Made by a program: the position numbers and the translations under genes | Shown: piece by piece, positions 57,991 to 64,000 of the stretch | Numbering within the stretch: position 1 is the first letter of the stretch | How the letters are laid out: each line of letters opens with the position of its first letter | Notes under the pieces: generated by a model | Databases searched by the model: none | What the model saw: the letters and a program-made list of their open reading frames with translations, nothing else | What the model was told of the DNA's origin: nothing | Origin: Bizionia sp. M204 | GTDB taxonomy: Bacteria; Bacteroidota; Bacteroidia; Flavobacteriales; Flavobacteriaceae | Assembly: GCF_023205095.1 (NCBI RefSeq) | Contig: NZ_CP046242.1 | Coordinates: 2,593,001-2,657,000, forward strand | Length of the DNA: 64,000 nt | Direction of reading: 5' to 3'

Positions 57991-58276
57991 CACGCGGGTT
58001 ATTGCGCTTATTGCCGTTTTCTTGATTCAGGTTATTTATGGTTTTAACTTCACCTTTACAAAATGATGTCCTAGATGCAGACCATATAAAACCCTATTTT
58101 CCCTGCACCATTTAAAGGCATCTGTAGTTAGTGCGTTTTTGTATACGCAACCTATTATTGCTTGAAATTTAGCCCTATTAATAGGCAGTAACACCATGAT
58201 GGTAAAACTTGTAGCTGCAGGATTTATAATTACTAGTGTTTATTTAGTAACTAAAAAACCAAAATTAAATATTTAA
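57983..58276 (+). pseudogene. Decayed EamA/DMT-family transporter
   Basis: Translation gives two recognisable ends of an EamA transporter. From 57983: NNTRVIALIAVFLIQVIYGF, then FTFTK, then a stop; after a +1 shift the frame continues DVLDADHIKPY. A second block from about 58105 reads LKASVVSAFLYTQPIIA, an in-frame TGA, then NLALLIGS...VAAGFIITSVYLVTKKP. Intact members have about 290-300 residues, so roughly 200 residues are missing between these blocks. There are at least three lesions: a frameshift, a large internal deletion and a nonsense codon. The tail overlaps the convergent thioesterase gene by 12 bp. Confidence 0.85.
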
Positions 58277-58744
58277 ATGCACGGGCTTTTTGCTTCCTAC
58301 GCGTGTGTCTTCTTTTGTTAAATACTTGAAATTTTTTGTCTTCGGAAACGTCTCGGCTTGCTCTAATAATTCCGCAGGTAAATCGACTAATTTTCGTGTT
58401 TTTAAATCCATCCAAGCACCAAGCATTTCACAATGTGCTATATTTTCGCCTTTATGGTTGTAGAAATTATGGTCGAATTTAAAAAACATACCATCTTCAC
58501 TCAATCCAGAAACTTCCAAACTTACCGTTAATGGTTTCCCCATAAACACTTCTTTAAAATAATACATGTGTTCATAAAAAACCACTGGACCAATATTAAA
58601 ATGTGCAAGCTCCTTCATAGAAAACCCTTTTTCAATTAAAAAAGCCATTCGCGTGTGACTCATAAAATTGGTATATGCACTATTTGCTAAATGTCTGTTG
58701 GCATCCACATCGCTCCAACGAATTTCGAATTGTTTGGTATACAT
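58265..58744 (-). CDS. Acyl-CoA thioesterase, 4HBT (YbgC/FadM) type
   Basis: A 159-residue hot-dog-fold protein. The catalytic segment is IRWSDVDANRHLANSAYTNFM, with the Asp and His typical of the YbgC/4-hydroxybenzoyl-CoA thioesterase group. It probably hydrolyses short or medium acyl-CoAs. Its stop codon region overlaps the end of the decayed transporter. Confidence 0.9.
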   Translation of the reverse strand: MYTKQFEIRWSDVDANRHLANSAYTNFMSHTRMAFLIEKGFSMKELAHFNIGPVVFYEHMYYFKEVFMGKPLTVSLEVSGLSEDGMFFKFDHNFYNHKGENIAHCEMLGAWMDLKTRKLVDLPAELLEQAETFPKTKNFKYLTKEDTRVGSKKPVHLNI

Positions 58745-58832
58745 TTTTATAAAAAATTTAGTTACAAAATTACATAAATCTACTTGCTACGCATAATATT
58801 CGCTCACAGTTTTCTAAACCTTCAGTTTTAAT

Positions 58833-58840
58833 TACCTTTG
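58833..58840 (+). promoter_or_regulatory. Promoter -7 element of the yicC-gmk-nadD operon
   Basis: TACCTTTG matches TAnnTTTG exactly, 20 bp before the ATG at 58861. A longer open frame begins at this element and is therefore rejected. Confidence 0.55.
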
Positions 58841-58860
58841 TGCAACTTTATTTAAGAATT

Positions 58861-59718
58861 ATGATACATTCAATGACTGGTTATGGGAAATCTGTTTTAC
58901 AGTTACCAACCAAAAAAGTAACGATTGAAGTAAAATCGTTAAATAGTAAAAACCTAGATTTGAATGCCAGAATGCCTTCAATTTACAGAGAAAAAGAATT
59001 GAGTTTACGCAAGTTAATTGGTAATCAATTAGAACGTGGTAAGATTGATTTCTCTATTTATGTGGAAATGACTGGCGAAGAAACCAGCACACAAATTAAC
59101 AAACCAGCTGTAAAACACTATATGAAGCAGCTCAAAGAATTGGTGGATGGTGATGATACGGAACTGCTAAAAATGGCTGTACGTTTTCCAGATGCGTTAA
59201 ATACCGAACGTGAAGAAATTGATGAAAACGAATGGAACCTTATTTTAAATGAAGTAAAAATAGCTTTACAAAATATTGACACCTATCGTTTGGATGAAGG
59301 GAAAGCTCTAGAATTGGATTTTAGGAATCGTGTTCAAAATATCGCTGATATTTTAGAAGACATTATTGCCATGGATCCAGACCGTATTGAAGGTGTTCGT
59401 GAGCGTTTACGCAAAGGTGTTGAAGAATTGAAAGAAAAAGTGGACGAAAATAGATTTGAGCAGGAACTAGTTTTCTACATCGAAAAATTTGATATCACAG
59501 AAGAAAAAGTGCGCCTAAAAAACCATTTAGATTATTTTCTGCAGGCCTTAAATTCTGCCGATTCAAACGGTAAAAAATTAGGATTTATTGGTCAGGAAAT
59601 GGGTCGTGAAATCAATACCATTGGATCCAAAAGTAATTATGCACCTATGCAAAAATTAGTCGTGCAAATGAAAGATGAATTGGAGAAAATAAAAGAACAA
59701 CTCTTAAACGTACTATAA
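58861..59718 (+). CDS. YicC/YloC family endoribonuclease
   Basis: A 285-residue YicC-family protein. Features are the N-terminal MIHSMTGYGKS, VEVKSLNSKNLDLNARMP-type block (IEVKSLNSKNLDLN) and the C-terminal GREINTIGSKSN, typical of the family (YicC_N plus DUF1732). E. coli YicC is an endoribonuclease. It is cotranscribed with gmk (40-bp gap) and nadD, an order found widely. Confidence 0.95.
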   Translation: MIHSMTGYGKSVLQLPTKKVTIEVKSLNSKNLDLNARMPSIYREKELSLRKLIGNQLERGKIDFSIYVEMTGEETSTQINKPAVKHYMKQLKELVDGDDTELLKMAVRFPDALNTEREEIDENEWNLILNEVKIALQNIDTYRLDEGKALELDFRNRVQNIADILEDIIAMDPDRIEGVRERLRKGVEELKEKVDENRFEQELVFYIEKFDITEEKVRLKNHLDYFLQALNSADSNGKKLGFIGQEMGREINTIGSKSNYAPMQKLVVQMKDELEKIKEQLLNVL

Positions 59719-59758
59719 TAGATAATCCATTTCTATTTGTTTTTAAAATAAAATTACT

Positions 59759-60349
59759 TTGACACAACAAACCAACAACCTTACAGGTAAACTTATTGTA
59801 TTCTCTGCTCCTTCAGGATCTGGAAAAACCACTATTGTCCGTCATCTTTTAGGGTTAGACGCTTTAAATTTGGAGTTTTCTATTTCTGCTACCTCTCGTG
59901 AAAAACGCGGTGACGAAATAGACGCTAAAGACTATTATTTTCTGTCGGCTCAAGAGTTTAAAAACAAAATTAAAGCGGATGAATTTCTTGAATGGGAAGA
60001 GGTATATCGTGATAATTTTTATGGCACTTTAAAAACGGAAGTGGAACGTATTTGGGCGCAAGGCAAACATGTGATTTTTGATATTGACGTCTCTGGCGGT
60101 TTACGTATTAAGCGGAAATTCCCAAAGGAAACTCTCGCTGTTTTTGTAAAACCACCCAGCATTGACGAATTAAAAATTCGACTAAAAAAGCGTAAAACAG
60201 AAACAGACGATAAAATAAATATGCGGATTGCTAAAGCATCTGCAGAATTAGCAACAGCACCCCTTTTTGATGTTATTATTGAAAATGATAACTTGGAAAA
60301 AGCATTGGTAGAAGCCGAAAGTTTGGTTTCTAATTTTTTAAAATCTTAA
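59759..60349 (+). CDS. gmk: Guanylate kinase, with a TTG start codon
   Basis: A 196-residue GMP kinase: P-loop FSAPSGSGKTTIV, the SATSREKRGDE GMP-binding block, and FLEWEEVYRDNFYGT. There is no ATG or GTG upstream of the P-loop; an in-frame stop lies at 59744-59746 and the only usual start in between is TTG at 59759, preceded by an A-rich AAAATAAAAT tract. The protein is otherwise complete, so this is a non-ATG start rather than a broken gene. nadD follows 9 bp later. Confidence 0.94.
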   Translation: MTQQTNNLTGKLIVFSAPSGSGKTTIVRHLLGLDALNLEFSISATSREKRGDEIDAKDYYFLSAQEFKNKIKADEFLEWEEVYRDNFYGTLKTEVERIWAQGKHVIFDIDVSGGLRIKRKFPKETLAVFVKPPSIDELKIRLKKRKTETDDKINMRIAKASAELATAPLFDVIIENDNLEKALVEAESLVSNFLKS

Positions 60350-60358
60350 ATAAAACCC

Positions 60359-60937
60359 ATGAAAATAGGCTTATACTTCGGAACCTTTAACCCTATTCAT
60401 ATTGGACATATTATTATTGCCAATCAGCTTGCTGAACAAAGTGATTTGGATCAAATTTGGTTAGTTGTTACACCACAAAGTCCGTTTAAAAAGAAACAAT
60501 CCTTATTAGATAATTACCAACGTTTGGAAATGGTTTTTCGCGCCACCGAAGAGTATGACAAACTCCAACCAAGCGATATTGAATTTGCATTGCCACAACC
60601 CAATTACACGGTAAATACTTTGGCACATTTACAGGAAAAATATCCTCATCATGAATTTTCCTTAATTATGGGTGAAGACAATTTAAAAAGCTTTCACAAG
60701 TGGAAAAACTACCAAGTTATTTTGGATAATCATGATATTTACGTCTATCCTAGAATTTCTGAAGGCACCATTGAAACCCAATTTGATGGCCATAAACGCA
60801 TTCATCATATAAATGCGCCTATTATAGAACTATCTTCTACATTTATCAGGCAATCTATAAAAGACGGAATCAACGTTAAACCCATGTTGCCTCAAACCGT
60901 TTGGCAGTATATTGACGAGATGAATTTTTATAAATAA
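60359..60937 (+). CDS. nadD: Nicotinate-mononucleotide adenylyltransferase
   Basis: A 192-residue NadD. The nucleotidyl-transferase motif is FGTFNPIHIGHIIIAN and the C-terminal signature SSTFIRQSIKDG. It converts nicotinate mononucleotide to deamido-NAD. It is the third gene after yicC and gmk (9-bp gap). Confidence 0.97.
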   Translation: MKIGLYFGTFNPIHIGHIIIANQLAEQSDLDQIWLVVTPQSPFKKKQSLLDNYQRLEMVFRATEEYDKLQPSDIEFALPQPNYTVNTLAHLQEKYPHHEFSLIMGEDNLKSFHKWKNYQVILDNHDIYVYPRISEGTIETQFDGHKRIHHINAPIIELSSTFIRQSIKDGINVKPMLPQTVWQYIDEMNFYK

Positions 60938-60951
60938 ATCCCTTCAGCCAA

Positions 60952-62751
60952 CTATAAAACAGGAATTTCAATACTATTTATAGCCTGCTCATAAACCATA
61001 ATATCAGCTTGAATTACAGTTGTATTTGGCTCCATCGTTTCCTTAAACAGCTTTTGATAATAGCCCACACCTTCTAATAAATTAGCTTTAAAGGTTGTCC
61101 ATTTTTTAATTTGCTTCGCGGATAAATCATCTGTAAACGTGGCTATGTCATTCTTTAAATAATCCACATACATTTTCAGCTCTTTTACAAACATATTCGG
61201 TCTGTAAGTATCCGATAAAACGGATGTTTTTCCATAAATATGCTTAACCATTTGTGCCAATGAAACCTCTTTATCAAAATAAGCTAAATTGGGTCCCGGA
61301 CAAATTACCACACCTTGCTGTTGCCCTTTTATAGGCATATCATTTTCCAGATAAGATGCATTGGCAAGACCAACACAAAGACAGGCTTTTTCAGTAATTT
61401 TGTTTTTTGTCATTTCAAAAACAGTAGCCGTCAACGTTTCTTTTTTCGCCTCCAATTCCTCCAATTTTACATCCTGATATTTTTTGGATGCCGTACAAAT
61501 ACCTTCTGGCCCAAACTCTTTACTCAAGGCTAAAAACTTTTTAGGACAGGAACTTCCCGCTTTGTTGTTATCAATACGGGTTTGCTTATAAAACTCGTTA
61601 GAGGTTCCCTTAATGGTATTAAAAGGCACGCCTAATGGCGAAATACCGCTTAAATACAAATCGGATTCTTTAGCTTCTGCCAATAACTTACGTGTTTCGA
61701 TATCCACAGATGTAGCTTCTGGAACTAATAAAAATGGACTGCCCCAACCTACAGAATCCACTTGATAATTGTCAATTAAAAAATCGTGTTCCGCAGCCGT
61801 ACCAACACCACCTTGAACGGTTATTTTTATATCTAATGGTTTTTCTGGGATATACAAGGCTTTATCTGTTAATGCTTTTACAAAAACGCTATGTGTGTCT
61901 TGTATTAGTTCTGATTTTTTGCTTTTAAATTCTTCCAAAATGGGTCCCAACAAATGCCCGTCTGTAGCAAAGGCATGACCACCACAATTTAAACCAGATT
62001 CAATTCGGTATTCAGACACCCAAAGACCCTTTTTAGCTAAAAATTTCCCCTGAATTATAGCAGAACGGAAATCGCTTACTTTTAAAATAATTTTCTTTTT
62101 AATCTGATTTTTGGCATTGGGATAAAAATCGATGAAATTTTCAAAATAGCTATATAATCTTGGGTTCATACCTGCCGAAAGCACCACAGACGAACTTAAA
62201 TTACTATTAGCAAAACCGCGAAGTGATGCATGTGCATCATTAAATTCTACTGGTAATTTTTCCGATTTAATAAAGTTTTCTTTATCAATTTTGGTCATGA
62301 TATTCACATCAATTTCACCAGCCGATAAATGAGAGTCTACATAGTTTTTAATGCTATCTTTAAGCATCAAACCTTCATCTAACAAATTTGAAAGTCCTTG
62401 TTTGATGTTGGACTTATTGGGAAGCATATCTATAAAATTCTCTAAAGCCGATTTACTTTCTGAAATTTCTTCTTTAAATTTTACAAACTTATTTTTAACA
62501 ATGGTATCAACCAAGTTTAAATATGCTGTAATACGTTTAGCACGATAATCGTCCACCTTTTTAGAAATTTCCTGATAAGGCAGACTAAATTTTTCACTAT
62601 AAAAAGCGTTCATACGTTCTAAAAGCTCATCGTCAATAATTGAAATTACAGACGAAATCCCGTATTGCGCCACACGAATAGGGCTATCTATGGTATAGGC
62701 TAAACCCATAACAGGAATATGGAAATTATGTGTGTGGTTGGATGCTCTCAT
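60952..62751 (-). CDS. Uncharacterised 599-residue protein with FMN TIM-barrel (nitronate-monooxygenase/FabK-like) features and extra cysteines
   Basis: No characterised family was recognised. The opening (FHIPVMGLAYTIDSPIRVAQ, then GISSVISI) resembles the start of NPD/FabK-type FMN barrels. ESGLNCGGHAF (251-261) parallels the EAGGH motif, and QGGVGTAAEH (313-322) with VDSVGWGSPFLLVPEAT (331-347) parallels the phosphate-binding end of those barrels. Six cysteines (256, 402, 419, 457, 459, 484) could form an Fe-S or disulfide site. A helical insertion (about 45-165) precedes the core. It ends 14 bp after nadD on the opposite strand. Upstream lie two Crp/Fnr-type palindromes. An oxidoreductase is plausible; the substrate is unknown. 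Confidence 0.75.
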   Translation of the reverse strand: MRASNHTHNFHIPVMGLAYTIDSPIRVAQYGISSVISIIDDELLERMNAFYSEKFSLPYQEISKKVDDYRAKRITAYLNLVDTIVKNKFVKFKEEISESKSALENFIDMLPNKSNIKQGLSNLLDEGLMLKDSIKNYVDSHLSAGEIDVNIMTKIDKENFIKSEKLPVEFNDAHASLRGFANSNLSSSVVLSAGMNPRLYSYFENFIDFYPNAKNQIKKKIILKVSDFRSAIIQGKFLAKKGLWVSEYRIESGLNCGGHAFATDGHLLGPILEEFKSKKSELIQDTHSVFVKALTDKALYIPEKPLDIKITVQGGVGTAAEHDFLIDNYQVDSVGWGSPFLLVPEATSVDIETRKLLAEAKESDLYLSGISPLGVPFNTIKGTSNEFYKQTRIDNNKAGSSCPKKFLALSKEFGPEGICTASKKYQDVKLEELEAKKETLTATVFEMTKNKITEKACLCVGLANASYLENDMPIKGQQQGVVICPGPNLAYFDKEVSLAQMVKHIYGKTSVLSDTYRPNMFVKELKMYVDYLKNDIATFTDDLSAKQIKKWTTFKANLLEGVGYYQKLFKETMEPNTTVIQADIMVYEQAINSIEIPVL

Positions 62752-62803
62752 GATGTGTATTTTAAAAAATAATTAAGCCGCAAAAGCGCTAAATGTAAAC
62801 TTC

Positions 62804-62887
62804 CTAAAAGATGATAAATATCATACCTTTTAGTCTTTTATTATTTTAGATTAGAAAATTTTAAAAACAATTGTTGATATACGTCAA
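62804..62887. promoter_or_regulatory. Two Crp/Fnr-type palindromes in the divergent region
   Basis: ATGAT-AAAT-ATCAT (62811-62824) is a perfect palindrome nested in a larger imperfect one with arms CTAAAAG (62804-62810) and CTTTTAG (62827-62833). TTGAT-ATAC-GTCAA (62874-62887) fits the Fnr/Dnr-type consensus TTGAT-N4-(A/G)TCAA. They lie 60 and 123 bp upstream of the 599-residue protein's ATG. The regulator is unknown. The 263-bp region between that gene and the truncated kinase-fold gene otherwise shows only AT-rich DNA. Confidence 0.5.
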
Positions 62888-63014
62888 GCCTTTACCTTTC
62901 TGCATTTATCTTTCAGAAGAAATATGTACACCAATAGGTTTTAATTATTACTTTTAAAAACTGTAACATGTACCTATCTATTTCATGTTCTGCAATCTGC
63001 CATAAAACCACCGC

Positions 63015-63494
63015 ATGACTACCTTCCCTGTTTCTGCCTCAACTCTCTCTGAAACCGCTTTAGGCAACTTCATAAAAGACACGTATCAACTAGCGGCAAA
63101 TTTTAGCTGTAAGTTATACCGAACAGGTTTAAACCATACCTACTTTATTACAGATGGGCAAACCACTTATGTTATTCGGGTTTACTGCTATAACTGGCGA
63201 ACAAAAACGGAAATTCAGGAAGAATTACGTTTATTAAACCAACTTAAAAACAACAACCTTTCGGTTTCATTTCCTATTGCTGACAAAAATGGGATCGTAA
63301 TTCAAGACGTTCAAGCACCAGAAGGACTGCGCCATGTGGTACTTTTTTCCTTTGCTAAAGGTGACAAAATTCGCGTTATGAAACCAGACACCTGTTTTGC
63401 TATTGGCGAAATTATGGCCAAAATTCATAATGAAACCGAAGGACAGAATTATGAACTGTACAACCCAAACTTTGATTTTAAAAATAGTGGGTAA
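63015..63494 (+). pseudogene. Truncated phosphotransferase (APH/choline-kinase fold), N-terminal half
   Basis: A 159-residue frame covering only the N-lobe of an aminoglycoside-phosphotransferase-type kinase: CKLYRTGLNHTYFITDG, YVIRVYCYNWRTKTEIQEEL, and VLFSFAKGDKIR, ending NFDFKNSG. The catalytic C-lobe (HGDxxxxN and the DFDxxG metal site) is absent; intact relatives have about 320-340 residues. The next 205 bp hold no recognisable continuation. It is therefore probably a remnant cut by a deletion or insertion next to the mobile gene downstream. An expressed short protein cannot be excluded. Confidence 0.75.
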
Positions 63495-63513
63495 GATTTT
63501 CGTTCCGAAAATC
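63495..63513. repeat. Perfect hairpin directly after the truncated gene
   Basis: GATTTTCG (63495-63502) and CGAAAATC (63506-63513) form an 8-bp perfect stem with a 3-nt loop, starting at the base after the stop codon. There is no T-tract, so it is not a typical terminator. It may mark the junction where the kinase-fold gene was cut. Confidence 0.5.
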
Positions 63514-63578
63514 CGCTAACAAAAACCCGCACTTGTCATTCACAAAACCATTGGATTAAATTTAACAGAACCATTAAA

Positions 63579-63696
63579 AAGTAAACCTAATTGTTTACTT
63601 TTTTTATTTATTGTAAACATATAAGATTACTTTTTTATATATTTGTAAATGCATATGTTTACAATTATATTGTTTTGTAAACTTAAAGCTTTACAA
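63579..63696 (+). promoter_or_regulatory. Array of four phased palindromic operators, 32-bp period
   Basis: Four 22-bp sites start at 63579, 63611, 63643 and 63675, each with 7-bp arms around an 8-bp centre. Left arms are AAGTAAA, TTGTAAA, TTGTAAA, TTGTAAA; right arms are TTTACTT, ATTACTT, TTTACAA, TTTACAA. Sites 1, 3 and 4 are perfect palindromes in their arms; site 2 is imperfect. The core is GTAAA-N8-(T/A)TTAC. The 10-bp gaps are T- or AT-rich. The last site ends 3 bp before the ATG of the helix-turn-helix gene, and site 3 overlaps a TATATTTG element (63638-63645). This fits autorepression by that protein. Confidence 0.75.
63638..63645 (+). promoter_or_regulatory. Promoter -7 element inside the operator array
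   Basis: TATATTTG matches TAnnTTTG exactly, 54 bp before the ATG at 63700. It overlaps the first three bases of the third palindrome's left arm, so a protein bound there would block RNA polymerase. Confidence 0.55.
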
Positions 63697-63699
63697 AAA

Positions 63700-64000
63700 A
63701 TGAGAAATAAGCACAAACTTTTAATTGAGCAGTTAGACCAAAAGCTTCATCCATTCGCTGAAACCCGAAAGATCTTGGTTCCACAACGTGGATGGATAAA
63801 TACAATTAGAACATCACTCAATATGACAATGGCACAACTTGGCGCCAAATTAAATATTACACGACAAGGTGTAAAAAGAATTGAAGAAAGTGAGGCTAAT
63901 GGTTCCATAACGCTCAAATCTTTAAAAGATGTAGCCCATGCACTGGATTTAAAATTAATATATGCACTAGTGCCAATAAATGGGACCATCAACGATTTAG
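63700..64000 (+). CDS. Mobile mystery protein A (HTH), C-terminus beyond the window
   Basis: The 100 visible residues match the 'mobile mystery protein A' family (TIGR02612): the N-terminal LLIEQLDQKLHPFAETRK, RGWINTIRTSLNMTMAQLG, LNITRQGVKRIEESEA, GSITLKSLKDVAHALDLKLIYALVP. Residues about 34-85 form a Cro/C1-type helix-turn-helix. The family is normally about 150 residues and is encoded directly upstream of a Fic-domain partner (protein B), usually in mobile DNA. The partner would lie just past the right edge. The four palindromes upstream are the likely operator. Function of the pair is not established; a toxin-antitoxin-like role is an inference. Confidence 0.82.
   Translation, partial: MRNKHKLLIEQLDQKLHPFAETRKILVPQRGWINTIRTSLNMTMAQLGAKLNITRQGVKRIEESEANGSITLKSLKDVAHALDLKLIYALVPINGTINDL

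Noticed and set aside
63576-63603. The 11-bp inverted repeat with a T-tract as an intrinsic terminator for the truncated kinase-fold gene
   Set aside because: The stem has almost no GC pairs, and its arms fit the first member of the 32-bp operator array; a double role is possible, but I list it as an operator.
63579-63696. The array as a CRISPR
   Set aside because: The repeated units are palindromic operator-like sites with 10-bp T- or AT-rich gaps, too short for spacers, and no cas genes are near.
63747-63992. An 81-codon open frame on the minus strand opposite the mobile mystery protein A gene
   Set aside because: It lies wholly inside the plus-strand helix-turn-helix gene, whose translation matches a known family; the antisense frame is a shadow.

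Overview
The window is a stretch of chromosome from a Bacteroidota bacterium, most likely a marine member of the Flavobacteriaceae. The evidence is AT-rich DNA, promoters of the Bacteroidota type (TAnnTTTG at -7, sometimes with TTTG or TTG 19 bp upstream), many TonB-dependent receptors, a type IX secretion (T9SS) sorting domain together with the T9SS protein PorZ, and family-specific neighbours such as panC / glgA-like / DUF4270 / glmS. No rRNA, tRNA, CRISPR array or intact insertion sequence was seen.

Layout. 1-2.7 kb: a patatin-like lipase (cut by the window edge) coupled to uvrC. 2.8-5.7 kb: a compact operon of retropepsin-like RimB, RimK ligase, an M14 deacylase and 5-FCL. 5.6-11.7 kb (minus): ileS, a zinc-less DksA-like protein, a secreted protein, lspA and an M23 peptidase. 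11.7-14.9 kb (minus): an esterase-fold protein that lacks its serine, radA and a membrane protein. 15.1-21.7 kb: panC-panD-flippase facing a half-length glycogen synthase, a DUF4270 lipoprotein and glmS. 21.9-28.4 kb: a TonB receptor with an SGNH lipoprotein, then atpD-atpC. 28.5-34.8 kb: a sodium symporter, an orphan umuD, a DUF2007 protein and a MocR regulator divergent from a TonB receptor. 35.0-39.2 kb: an NfeD-like/flotillin pair, a JmjC-like cupin, a small outer-membrane protein and recX. 39.3-52.9 kb: a 1840-residue T9SS cargo protein, a haem-type TonB receptor, recO-porZ, and an MBOAT/AlgX-like acetylation pair. 53.0-60.9 kb: gdhA, a cystathionine gamma-synthase, small lipoproteins, a decayed EamA transporter, a thioesterase and yicC-gmk-nadD. 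61.0-64.0 kb: an uncharacterised FMN-barrel-like protein, a truncated kinase-fold gene and the start of a mobile module.

Most genes are housekeeping or envelope functions that act in short operons. The unusual material is at the right end. The last gene matches the helix-turn-helix half of the 'mobile mystery protein A/B' pair, whose partner is a Fic-domain protein. Upstream of it lie four 22-bp palindromes with the same 7-8-7 architecture, repeated at exactly 32 bp and ending 3 bp before its start codon: an apparent phased operator array. Beside it is a phosphotransferase gene cut to its N-terminal half, which suggests an insertion or deletion boundary. Next to that is a 599-residue protein with nitronate-monooxygenase/FabK-like motifs plus extra cysteines, whose upstream DNA carries two Crp/Fnr-type palindromes. 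I regard these as the best candidates for something undescribed.
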